This document shows positions 19,625-27,507 of a stretch of DNA of 64,000 nucleotides, one piece after another (the first letter of the stretch is position 1; every line of letters begins with the position of its first letter). Below the pieces are notes generated by a model, which worked only from the letters and a program-made list of their open reading frames with translations, was not told the DNA's origin and searched no databases. A program made the translations under genes and the position numbers. This DNA comes from Gammaproteobacteria bacterium (GTDB lineage Bacteria > Pseudomonadota > Gammaproteobacteria > UBA6429 > Thiohalophilaceae): contig WGLP01000003.1 in NCBI GenBank assembly GCA_016125505.1, positions 1 through 64,000 on the forward strand, in the 5' to 3' direction.

Positions 19625-20035
19625 TCAGACGTAGGTGGCTTCGCGCAGCAAGGGACGGTTTTCGTTTGCCCATTGTGCGATACCACCGGCCAGGCTGTAG
19701 ACTTCACCAAAACCCATTTGCTTGAGCGTTACCGCCGCCAAGGCGGAACGGCCACCTGTCGCGCAATACACAACGATGGGCCGTTCGCGGGCATCCACCA
19801 GGGTCTGCACCCGCTTGGGATAATTATAATCCGCAGCGGCTTCCAGGATGCCGCGCGGCACCAGCATCGCGCCTTCAATATAACCCTGTTCGTGTTCGCT
19901 GGACTCGCGCACATCGAGGATCAGCAAATTGGGGCGATCGCCACGCATTGCCTGCAACCCATCACCATCGACTTCCTTGATAGCGGCCTTCGCGGCCTTA
20001 ACGAAATCCATCAGCCCCATTGCTTGCTGCGTCAT
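19625..20035 (-). CDS. Single-domain rhodanese-like sulfurtransferase
   Basis: 136 residues. A rhodanese fold with strand LLILDVRESSEHEQGYIEGA and active-site loop YCATGGRSA, whose cysteine would carry the persulfide. The short N-terminal helix MGLMDFVKAAKAAI has no signal features, so the protein is cytoplasmic. Substrate unknown. It is followed by its own terminator; upstream on the same strand is a small membrane-protein gene 40 bases away, so the two may be cotranscribed. Confidence 0.92.
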   Translation of the reverse strand: MTQQAMGLMDFVKAAKAAIKEVDGDGLQAMRGDRPNLLILDVRESSEHEQGYIEGAMLVPRGILEAAADYNYPKRVQTLVDARERPIVVYCATGGRSALAAVTLKQMGFGEVYSLAGGIAQWANENRPLLREATYV

Positions 20036-20075
20036 AAACTATTCCTCTAAAAAAAAGCTTCGATTGAAAATAATA

Positions 20076-20507
20076 TTAACCACCGGCGGGTCTATTCGCT
20101 GCCGGTAACCCTTGCAGGATATTGCCCTGCACCGGCGGCGAAAAGAAGGTGCGTACCAGCAGTTTTCCGGACATAGGCTCATGCCGATTCCAGGGCATCA
20201 GTGACATTATACGGGCCAGTAAACAATAGCCGTATCCCACCATGGCGATAGTCCCCAGGAACTGGATCCAGTGGACAAAGCGTAACGGCGACCACAGACC
20301 GATAAGCAGCAGGAACAGATAGGCTACGCGCACCTGTACCGGGAACGCATCCACCGCGCCTTCACGCATGAAATAATGTAGCGCCTGGATCACACACAGA
20401 CCGATGGCGAGATAGGCGCCCGCCTGCCAGCCGCCGATGAGCTCTGCGCCTAACAATCCTGTTGTGACCAGCCAATACCACCAACCGATATCACGATAGA
20501 GCACCAT
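20076..20507 (-). CDS. Conserved small integral membrane protein of unknown function
   Basis: 143 residues from the ATG at 20507, chosen because GGAGGT stands seven bases upstream; an in-frame start at 20600 is unsupported. Three to four membrane helices (about 8-28, 32-50, 62-80, 84-105) and aromatic-rich motifs DIGWWYWLVTT and RVAYLFLLLIGLW. No catalytic motif is recognised. It is divergent from the AraC regulator at 20641, which may control it and the downstream rhodanese gene. Confidence 0.75.
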   Translation of the reverse strand: MVLYRDIGWWYWLVTTGLLGAELIGGWQAGAYLAIGLCVIQALHYFMREGAVDAFPVQVRVAYLFLLLIGLWSPLRFVHWIQFLGTIAMVGYGYCLLARIMSLMPWNRHEPMSGKLLVRTFFSPPVQGNILQGLPAANRPAGG

Positions 20508-20640
20508 AATGGCCACCTCCTCCGTAGTAGTTGCATTGAATGTCTGTCTTGCCAGGACTAGACTTTGCCGACGGATGACAAGCACTCGCCAACACAGCAT
20601 CGAACGGACATTAAATTAACAAAAGGCGGCGGGGAGACCT

Positions 20641-21696
20641 ATGACTGAGACACCGAGATTTTTGCCTGGAACGCCGCCCGCCGCGCTCCAGCCCGAGGGT
20701 GTGGGTCTCGCCGATCTGCTTTCCGATATTTTGCGCACCGTGCATTTATCCGGCATGGTCCTGTTCCGCGCGGAATTCCGCGAACCCTGGTCCGTGGCCA
20801 CGCCTGCCTCCTGTCAATTGGCGCAGTCCTTACCCTTTCCGACCGAACACATCATTCAGTTTCACATCGTCGCGGCCGGTGAATGCTGGCTGGAAGTCGA
20901 AGGCCATGAACGGATCTGGTTGAATGCCGGTGACGCGGTGGTATTGCCCTACGGCAACAATCACACCCTGGGCGGCAGGCGCACATCGCCCAGCGTACCC
21001 ATCGCCTCCCTGTTCCCGCCGCAACCCTGGCGTGATATGCCCGTTATTCAACATGGCGAATCGGGTGCCGGTGCCCAGTTGATCTGTGGCTTTCTGCATT
21101 GTGATGAATTGCTTTTCAGTCCGTTAAAACACAGCCTGCCCGTGATCATGCATGCGCGTCCGCGCGATGAACTCAACGATGCCTGGCTGGCCATGAGTAT
21201 CCGTTATATCACCCAGGAAGCCCTGCAACCCCGGCCGGGAAGCCGCAACATTCTGGCGAGACTGACTGAACTGATGTTTATCGAGGTGCTGCGTCGTCAC
21301 ATCCAGGCCTTGCCTGACAACGAGGTCGGCTGGCTGGCCGCCCTCAACGATCCCATTGTCGGTAACGCCCTGAAGTGGCTGCACTCGATGCCGGATGAAA
21401 AATGGACGGTAACATTGCTGGCACAGCGTGTCGGCACCTCGCGTTCGGTGCTGGCGGAACGCTTCAAGTACCTGCTCGATCAGCCACCCATGCAATACCT
21501 GGCGCACTGGCGATTATTGATCGCCTCACAGATACTCAAGACCAGTGACGCCAATCTGAAAAGTGTCGTCGCCCGCGTGGGCTATGAATCCGAGCCGGCG
21601 TTTAACCGTGCCTTCAAACGTCTGTTCGGCATGCCACCGGCCAGTTGGCGCAAACAGCAAATCGCCAATACATCACATGAAACCACCGAGGCGTGA
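20641..21696 (+). CDS. AraC family transcriptional regulator with N-terminal cupin
   Basis: 351 residues. Residues about 20-200 form an AraC-binding cupin domain (FHIVAAGECWLEVEG, GDAVVLPYGNNHTL). Residues about 245-345 hold the double helix-turn-helix (TLLAQRVGTSRSVLAERFK and VARVGYESEPAFNRAFKRLFG). GGGGAGA lies just before the ATG. Members of this cupin_6 group often regulate adjacent divergent oxidoreductase genes; here the divergent neighbour is the small membrane protein, a likely target. The effector is not known. Confidence 0.9.
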   Translation: MTETPRFLPGTPPAALQPEGVGLADLLSDILRTVHLSGMVLFRAEFREPWSVATPASCQLAQSLPFPTEHIIQFHIVAAGECWLEVEGHERIWLNAGDAVVLPYGNNHTLGGRRTSPSVPIASLFPPQPWRDMPVIQHGESGAGAQLICGFLHCDELLFSPLKHSLPVIMHARPRDELNDAWLAMSIRYITQEALQPRPGSRNILARLTELMFIEVLRRHIQALPDNEVGWLAALNDPIVGNALKWLHSMPDEKWTVTLLAQRVGTSRSVLAERFKYLLDQPPMQYLAHWRLLIASQILKTSDANLKSVVARVGYESEPAFNRAFKRLFGMPPASWRKQQIANTSHETTEA

Positions 21697-21800
21697 TTGA
21701 CTCACCCTCCTCTTTATTATGCTCCTTCAGGTAATAGAGCAATATCGGTCAGGATCCCCGCTGCGTGATCCAGCATAGTAGTCCGAACTGAGGAGGAACG

Positions 21801-22667
21801 GTGAACGAGTCAACAGCCAATGCCTACGCACGCAGATTCAACAAGGTGTTCGATTACATCGATAAACACCTGGACGAGGATCTGTCCGTGGAAGGACTGA
21901 GCGAGGTGGCGAATTTCTCGAAATACCACTTCCATCGGCAATTTTGTGAATACGCCGGGATTACCGTGTTTCGCTACATCCAGCTAATGCGGCTGCGACG
22001 GGCATCTTACCGGCTCGTGTTCAGCGAACATACGCGTATTATCGACATTGCCCTGGAGGCCGGGTTCGAAAATCCGGAATCGTTTTCCCGCGCGTTCAAG
22101 AATCTGTTTGGACAAACGCCTTCTCAGTTCAGGCTACAGCCCGCATGGCAACCCTGGCATGCGCATTTTCAAAAACCGACCCGAGAAAGGAAACAGTCCA
22201 TGCAAGTGAATATCATTGAGTTCAAGCAAACACCCATCGCCGTCCTGGAGCATCGCGGCGCCCCCACACTGGTCAACGATTCGGTCAAGGTGTTTATCGA
22301 CTGGCGTAAACAAAGCGGCCTCTCACCGGTAACCAGCAGCCGAACCTTCGGTCTCGTTTACGACAATCCGGAGACAACCCCGCCGGAAGAGTTTCGTTTT
22401 GATATCTGCGGCGAAGTCCAGGCACAGGTACCGGTTAACCCGCAGGGCGTGATTAATAAAATCATCCCTGGCGGCCGCTGCGCCGTGGTGCGTCATCACG
22501 GTTCGCACCAACGCATCGGCGAGAGCGCCTACTACCTGTACCGCGACTGGTTACCCACCAGCGGTGAAGACCTGCGCGACTTTCCCCTGTTCTTTCATTA
22601 CCTGAACCTGATATCGAATACGCCGGAGCATGAATTAGTCACCGATGTGTATTTGCCATTAAAGTAA
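21801..22667 (+). CDS. AraC family regulator with C-terminal GyrI-like effector domain
   Basis: 288 residues from a GTG with a strong AGGAGG four bases upstream. Residues about 8-110 are the AraC double helix-turn-helix (LSEVANFSKYHFHRQFCEY, ALEAGFENPESFSRAFKNLFG). Residues about 130-288 match the GyrI/SbmC-like small-molecule binding fold (VNIIEFKQTPIAVLEHRG, GGRCAVVRHHGSH, ending DVYLPLK). The layout matches Rob-like and YdeE-like regulators. Targets are unknown; no efflux gene is adjacent. Confidence 0.9.
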   Translation: MNESTANAYARRFNKVFDYIDKHLDEDLSVEGLSEVANFSKYHFHRQFCEYAGITVFRYIQLMRLRRASYRLVFSEHTRIIDIALEAGFENPESFSRAFKNLFGQTPSQFRLQPAWQPWHAHFQKPTRERKQSMQVNIIEFKQTPIAVLEHRGAPTLVNDSVKVFIDWRKQSGLSPVTSSRTFGLVYDNPETTPPEEFRFDICGEVQAQVPVNPQGVINKIIPGGRCAVVRHHGSHQRIGESAYYLYRDWLPTSGEDLRDFPLFFHYLNLISNTPEHELVTDVYLPLK

Positions 22668-22687
22668 TGTTCTCTTCTGCAACCTAG

Positions 22688-23944
22688 TCAGGACTGTTCC
22701 GCCTCATCATCGGCGCGCGCATCCTGGATCGTCTGGCGGTGACCGAAAGGTCGCCATGCCGGCGAGATCACGTTAGGCATGGTGGAACGGCCGAGCAGGC
22801 GTGCCGGCATCACGGTAAATTCGCCATAGCGGCGATTGATCTTGTCCTGCGCCTGCAGGCAGCTGTTGCGACGCGTATCGAGTTCGTTGAATAACTCCAG
22901 CTGATTATTGACAGGCCGTGGATCCAGCGCGCAAATCTGGACCTGGAAGATCCCCTCGCCACCCCAGCCGTGTGTCAGCAGATCTTTGCCCAGATAAAAA
23001 ATCTCGCGGCCGTCGTTCACCGGCATGGCACAGGTATACTCATGTGCAAGCCACTCTTCGCTGGCACGCAGGCCGACAAAGAAGGTTTTGGCCGCGAGCC
23101 GGTGACGGCGCAAACGCGCGGCGACTTTCTCGCTCATGTGCAGGAGATAAATCAACAGCAGGATATAGTCCGTTGTATTCGGCGGCATGATCTTGCCGTG
23201 GCCGATGGTTTTGGGCGGCGGCATTGCCTGCTGCAGCTTTTCATAGTCCTTACCCTGACACATGTGCCAGATGCGCCGTCCCAGGTTGCCAAACCGTTTG
23301 GCCAGGACGCCGATAGGCAGACGCTTCATATCGCCGCAGGTATACACACCGCGTGCCGCAAGAAAACGTCCGATGCCGTCACTGATACCGCAGAGCTCGG
23401 TTACCGGCACATCACGTAACCGCGCTTCCGCCTCCCACGGTGGAATCACCGTGATGCCATTGGGCCGCTTCTGTTCCGCCGCAAACTTGGCCGTGGTCTT
23501 GTCGCCGCTGATACCGATGGAACAGGTACAACCGGATACTGTCCGCACATGCTGTTGAATGGCGACGGCCAGTGCATACGGATCCTGATACAGTCGCCAG
23601 CAACGGGTAAAATCCAGAAAGGCTTCATCCACCGAAAAGATCTCGATGTCCGGCGTGAACGTTTCCAGACTCGCCATCAGGCGGGTGGAGACCTCGGCAT
23701 AACGTTCCGGACGTGCCGGGCGTTGAATGATCGCGGGACACAAATCCCGCGCCTGTCTGAGATGCATACCGGTCTTTACGCCGTGGGCGCGCGCTTCATA
23801 GGAACAGGTGATGACACAGGTACCGACGATACCGTTGGTGACCGCGACCGGCCTGTGACGCAGCTCGGGATAATCCAGTTGCTCGATGGACGCAAAGAAG
23901 GCGTTCATATCGACTAATGCAATCATGCGTTCCCAACGCGGCAT
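22688..23944 (-). CDS. umuC: Y-family translesion DNA polymerase (UmuC/DinB-like)
   Basis: 418 residues. Catalytic acidic residues are seen in ALVDMNAFFAS (Asp 12) and FSVDEAFLD (Asp/Glu near 104); helix-hairpin-helix elements follow in the thumb, and a clamp-binding motif NQLELF lies near residue 345. This is a UmuC-like lesion-bypass polymerase, but the gene next to it encodes a full LexA repressor with DNA-binding domain rather than a UmuD-type accessory. Its ATG overlaps the lexA stop (TGATG), so the pair is one damage-inducible operon. Symbol is by family; DinB is an alternative. Confidence 0.85.
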   Translation of the reverse strand: MPRWERMIALVDMNAFFASIEQLDYPELRHRPVAVTNGIVGTCVITCSYEARAHGVKTGMHLRQARDLCPAIIQRPARPERYAEVSTRLMASLETFTPDIEIFSVDEAFLDFTRCWRLYQDPYALAVAIQQHVRTVSGCTCSIGISGDKTTAKFAAEQKRPNGITVIPPWEAEARLRDVPVTELCGISDGIGRFLAARGVYTCGDMKRLPIGVLAKRFGNLGRRIWHMCQGKDYEKLQQAMPPPKTIGHGKIMPPNTTDYILLLIYLLHMSEKVAARLRRHRLAAKTFFVGLRASEEWLAHEYTCAMPVNDGREIFYLGKDLLTHGWGGEGIFQVQICALDPRPVNNQLELFNELDTRRNSCLQAQDKINRRYGEFTVMPARLLGRSTMPNVISPAWRPFGHRQTIQDARADDEAEQS

Positions 23945-24540
23945 CAGTCATAGGTCCGTAACTGGCCGACAACCACACCCTGGATCTGAATTCGCGCATC
24001 GTCGTACGTCATCGTCTCGAACCGCGTGTTCGCCGGGATGAGCTGAATCTGCGTGTTGGCAAGGCGCTTGAAGTACTTGAGTGTCGCCTCGTCGTGGTCG
24101 ATCAAGGCCACCACGATGTCGCCGTTCTTCGCCGTGCTGGTCTGTTTCACGATCACGGTATCGCCATCGAGGATGCCGGCATCGCGCATGGAATCGCCCT
24201 TCACCCGCAGGGCAAAGCGGTCCTTGCCCAGCAACATCTCGGGCAGATTGATCTCGTCGTGATTGGGAATCGCCTCGATGGGTTTGCCCGCCGCAATCCG
24301 TCCCAGCAAGGGCAGCTTCATTGTCGGCTGCAACACCCGCAAGGAACGCCAGCTGCGCTCGGGGCGATCCAGAAAACCTTTGTCGATCAGGCCCTGCACA
24401 TAGCGATGCAGCGACCCCTTGGAACTCAGCCCCAGGGCCTCGCCGATTTCGGGCAGGGTCGGCCCCTGCCCATGACGGGCAACATGGCGGCGGATATAGC
24501 CGTAGATTTTTTGCTCAAGGTTGGAAAGGCGGGGCTCCAT
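23944..24540 (-). CDS. lexA: LexA-family SOS repressor
   Basis: 198 residues. An N-terminal winged helix (about 28-60: TLPEIGEALGLSSKGSLHRY) and a C-terminal S24 peptidase: cleavage site A84-G85, catalytic S117 (GDSM) and K155 (EATLKYF). RecA-stimulated self-cleavage would release repression. The recognition helix does not look like E. coli LexA, matching an operator that is not the CTG-N10-CAG type. The operator touches the start codon, and no ribosome binding site is visible, so the mRNA is probably leaderless. Cotranscribed with the Y-family polymerase. Confidence 0.93.
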   Translation of the reverse strand: MEPRLSNLEQKIYGYIRRHVARHGQGPTLPEIGEALGLSSKGSLHRYVQGLIDKGFLDRPERSWRSLRVLQPTMKLPLLGRIAAGKPIEAIPNHDEINLPEMLLGKDRFALRVKGDSMRDAGILDGDTVIVKQTSTAKNGDIVVALIDHDEATLKYFKRLANTQIQLIPANTRFETMTYDDARIQIQGVVVGQLRTYD

Positions 24541-24561
24541 AGTTCTCTAATTTAGAGAACT
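24541..24561. promoter_or_regulatory. Putative LexA operator of the lexA-polymerase operon
   Basis: A perfect palindrome with 10-bp arms, AGTTCTCTAA and TTAGAGAACT, around one central T. It ends at the base just before the lexA ATG. On the minus strand TTGATT, 16 bases, then TAAATT inside the palindrome make a possible -35/-10 whose start site would fall at or next to the ATG. Binding by the encoded LexA is inferred from symmetry and position. Confidence 0.75.
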
Positions 24562-25196
24562 TTTTGCTAAAATCAACCAATTCGTTAACTCATTGTTTTA
24601 ACAACACCATTTGTTTGGATTCTCGAAATCCGAGATCGGCATAGCCTGATATTTGTTGGCAAGAAACAGTCCAATACCTATAGTCTAGAAAGGCGGCCAT
24701 CCTTTAAATTTATGCAGCACGAACAGTTATACTGATAAGTAAAATATTTTTAAAGGTTACATCATTTCTCTAGATGCTACGTAAGCCAGCATTATTGAAT
24801 TCAGGTTGCAGAACAGAATGAAATACAAAAGTACTCCCCTAGCTGATCCAGTTATTTTTCTATACTTCACCCCTCCCATAGATAAATATAGCCCGTGTAT
24901 GAAAATATTGCAGATTTTCTCTTGATACAATTTAGCATTAGCAAATAATTCATGCGCAACGAAGCTACGTATTATATAGATTGCATCCGCGTCATAGATT
25001 GAATGCTATAGGGAGATTTACACAAAATATCAAGAAGAAAAGTTTCTGAACCTTATTAAACTAAGTTAACCATGAGCGTCAAATAAACTAACCGAAAATT
25101 AATAATTTTTAGATTTAAAATTAATATTGGACTGACAATTATTCAAATAGACATTCAACATTAAATACATAACAAGTGAATTTAAATAATAAAAAA
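24562..25196. other. AT-rich non-coding junction between backbone and polysaccharide locus
   Basis: About 630 bases with no convincing gene. Composition changes abruptly to AT-rich here and stays so for about 10 kb. It must hold the promoter of the glycosyltransferase genes, but I see no ops/JUMPstart (GGCGGTAG) element, no insertion sequence ends and no attachment-site repeat. Confidence 0.6.
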
Positions 25197-26120
25197 ATGA
25201 ATCTCGCAGTCGTTGTACCCACCTTAAATGCCGGCTCGCTCTGGCACGATTGGATTAATGCAATAAAATCTCAAAGTAGCGAAATCAGCATTACCCTCGT
25301 GATTGATTCTGGCTCGACCGATGAAACTGTAGCGCTTTCACTAGAGAATGGCTTTAAAGTCCACAATATTAAAAAAACTGAATTCGACCATGGCGGCACT
25401 CGCCAAATGGCTCTGAGTTTGATTGAATTTGCTGACATAGTAGTATTCATGACGCAAGATGCAATACTATCCAATCCTGATTCCATCACAGAGTTAATTA
25501 GCTGCTTTTCAGATCCATCGATTGGCGCAGCTTATGGAAGACAATTACCTCGAAAAAATGCAGATCCTATCGAAGCACATGGCCGCTTATTTAATTATCC
25601 ATCGCGCTCTTCTGTCAAAAGTTTGCAAGATCGTGATAAATATGGCTTCAATCTTATATTTATATCTAACTCATTTGCTGCGTATAAAGTATCCGCATTA
25701 ATTGGTGTCGGCGGTTTTCCTTTAATGGCTATCTTTGGCGAGGATACATATGTATGCGCGAAATTGCTGACCAAAGGATGGAAAATTTCATATCAAGCCA
25801 AATCCGAGGTGTTCCATTCTCATGGCTATAACATTATAGAAGAAGCAAAGCGTTACTTTGATATGGGCGTGTTTCATTCTCAACAACAATGGATTATTAA
25901 AGAATTCGGGGAACCCCGCGGCCAGGGAATAAAATTTATTACATCAGAAATAAAATATCTTCTGAAAAACTCCCCTCAACATATTCCTATGTCTATTTTA
26001 AGAAATATAACAAAATATTTTTCCTACAAACTTGGGAGGAAGGAAAAATATCTACCTTTGACATTAAAAATGAAATTAAGCATGAATAAGTCATATTGGA
26101 AAAATGCACATGAAAGATAA
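25197..26120 (+). CDS. Family 2 glycosyltransferase (rhamnosyltransferase-like)
   Basis: 307 residues from the ATG at 25197 (a GTG at 25176 would add seven; neither has a ribosome binding site). GT-A fold: nucleotide-binding strand LAVVVPTLNAGSLW, the VIDSGSTDETVAL block, and the MTQDAIL motif in place of DxD. The pattern DHGGTRQMAL is typical of rhamnosyltransferase-like enzymes of O-antigen and exopolysaccharide loci. Its 3' end overlaps the next gene by up to 17 bases, so it is translated together with the initiating transferase. Donor and acceptor sugars unknown. Confidence 0.88.
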   Translation: MNLAVVVPTLNAGSLWHDWINAIKSQSSEISITLVIDSGSTDETVALSLENGFKVHNIKKTEFDHGGTRQMALSLIEFADIVVFMTQDAILSNPDSITELISCFSDPSIGAAYGRQLPRKNADPIEAHGRLFNYPSRSSVKSLQDRDKYGFNLIFISNSFAAYKVSALIGVGGFPLMAIFGEDTYVCAKLLTKGWKISYQAKSEVFHSHGYNIIEEAKRYFDMGVFHSQQQWIIKEFGEPRGQGIKFITSEIKYLLKNSPQHIPMSILRNITKYFSYKLGRKEKYLPLTLKMKLSMNKSYWKNAHER

Positions 26121-27507
26121 CACCAAATTCAAGGAACGCTTTGACTTAATTCAGCCCTTATCCCAGTTACTGGATCTATTCTCTGTCGCAGCTGCCGGCG
26201 TTACTGCTTATTTAACTAGAGATTTTCCAATTCCCGTCAATCCAAATGCATACATTATTGCAATCGCATTTGGGGTTCTTTATGCAACAATTGTATTCAG
26301 ACTATTTGGGACCTATAGTGCACAAAATAATTACAAAATACAGTACCCACTCCAGAGAATAATAATTTCCTGGCTCACTGTTTTAGCACTTCTTGCACTC
26401 ACAGCATACATAAGTAAAACGGGCGAATATTTCTCACGACTCTGGTTTGCATTATGGGCCATTTATGGATTTTTACTCCTCCTGACATTCAAGATTGTTT
26501 TTCTTGGATTATTAAATTCAAGCTATTTCAGGAACTGGAATCATAAAAATATAGTGTTAGTTGGGACAGAAAAACATTCTAATTTGGTTTCGTCGCGCAT
26601 AAAAAAGGCGAACATTATTGGATTCAACTTATTAGGTTATGTCAATACTGATAAATCACATAACGACAATACTGCTTTTAACTTACAGAACCTTGGTGAG
26701 CTCAAGGATTTAAACTCATGGATCCAGGATGCTAAAATTGATGAAATTTGGATTACAGTGCCTTTAAAAGATGAAGATACTATAAAGGAGATTCTCTATC
26801 TGTTGCGCCACAGCACTATCAATATCAGGATGATACCTGATATTTTTGAATTACGATTGCTTAATCAGTCGATTTCCGACATAGCCGGCATACCCGTAAT
26901 TAATCTATGCGAAAGCCCCATGTCTGGCGTAAATCTTCTATACAAATTTTTAGAAGATAAGTTTCTGTCGCTATTTATACTATTACTTTGTTTGCCCATT
27001 TTTCTAGTTATAGCAATAATCATCAAATTGACATCGAAAGGCCCAATCTTTTATTTACAAGACAGAATCGGGTGGAATGGTAAGATTTTCAAGATCATTA
27101 AATTCCGGACAATGCCTGTTGATGCAGAGGTTAATTCTGGTCCAGTATGGTCTACAGCCGAAGATAATCGGGCAACGGCGTTTGGCGCTTTTCTAAGACG
27201 CACGAGTCTTGATGAGCTGCCGCAGTTTTTAAATGTATTAATGGGGGATATGTCCATTGTTGGGCCTAGACCAGAGCGTCCAGAATTTGTACATGAGTTT
27301 AAGGAGCTTATCCCTGGCTACATGAAAAAACATATGGTAAAGGCGGGAATTACTGGCTGGGCGCAAATTAATGGATGGAGAGGCGACACTGATTTACAAA
27401 GCAGAATATCTCACGATCTTTATTATATTGAAAACTGGTCACTGATGCTGGACTTAAAAATTATTGCACTTACTGCAATGCAATCACTTATACAGATAAA
27501 ACCTTAA
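26104..27507 (+). CDS. Undecaprenyl-phosphate glycosyl-1-phosphate transferase (WcaJ/WbaP-like)
   Basis: 467 residues (an ATG two codons later is equally possible). Four N-terminal membrane helices (about 15-125), a central CoA-binding-like domain (about 145-270), a fifth membrane segment (about 285-310) and the catalytic C-terminal domain: KGPIFYLQDRIGWNGK, FKIIKFRTMP, LRRTSLDELPQFLNVL, MSIVGPRPE. It would start polysaccharide synthesis by moving a sugar-1-phosphate, probably glucose or galactose, onto undecaprenyl phosphate. The stop shares TTAA with the convergent ligase gene. Confidence 0.93.
   Translation: MHMKDNTKFKERFDLIQPLSQLLDLFSVAAAGVTAYLTRDFPIPVNPNAYIIAIAFGVLYATIVFRLFGTYSAQNNYKIQYPLQRIIISWLTVLALLALTAYISKTGEYFSRLWFALWAIYGFLLLLTFKIVFLGLLNSSYFRNWNHKNIVLVGTEKHSNLVSSRIKKANIIGFNLLGYVNTDKSHNDNTAFNLQNLGELKDLNSWIQDAKIDEIWITVPLKDEDTIKEILYLLRHSTINIRMIPDIFELRLLNQSISDIAGIPVINLCESPMSGVNLLYKFLEDKFLSLFILLLCLPIFLVIAIIIKLTSKGPIFYLQDRIGWNGKIFKIIKFRTMPVDAEVNSGPVWSTAEDNRATAFGAFLRRTSLDELPQFLNVLMGDMSIVGPRPERPEFVHEFKELIPGYMKKHMVKAGITGWAQINGWRGDTDLQSRISHDLYYIENWSLMLDLKIIALTAMQSLIQIKP

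Noticed and set aside
24562..25196. ops/JUMPstart element or mobile-element ends before the glycosyltransferase genes
   Set aside because: No GGCGGTAG core and no terminal inverted or direct repeats were found despite the composition change.
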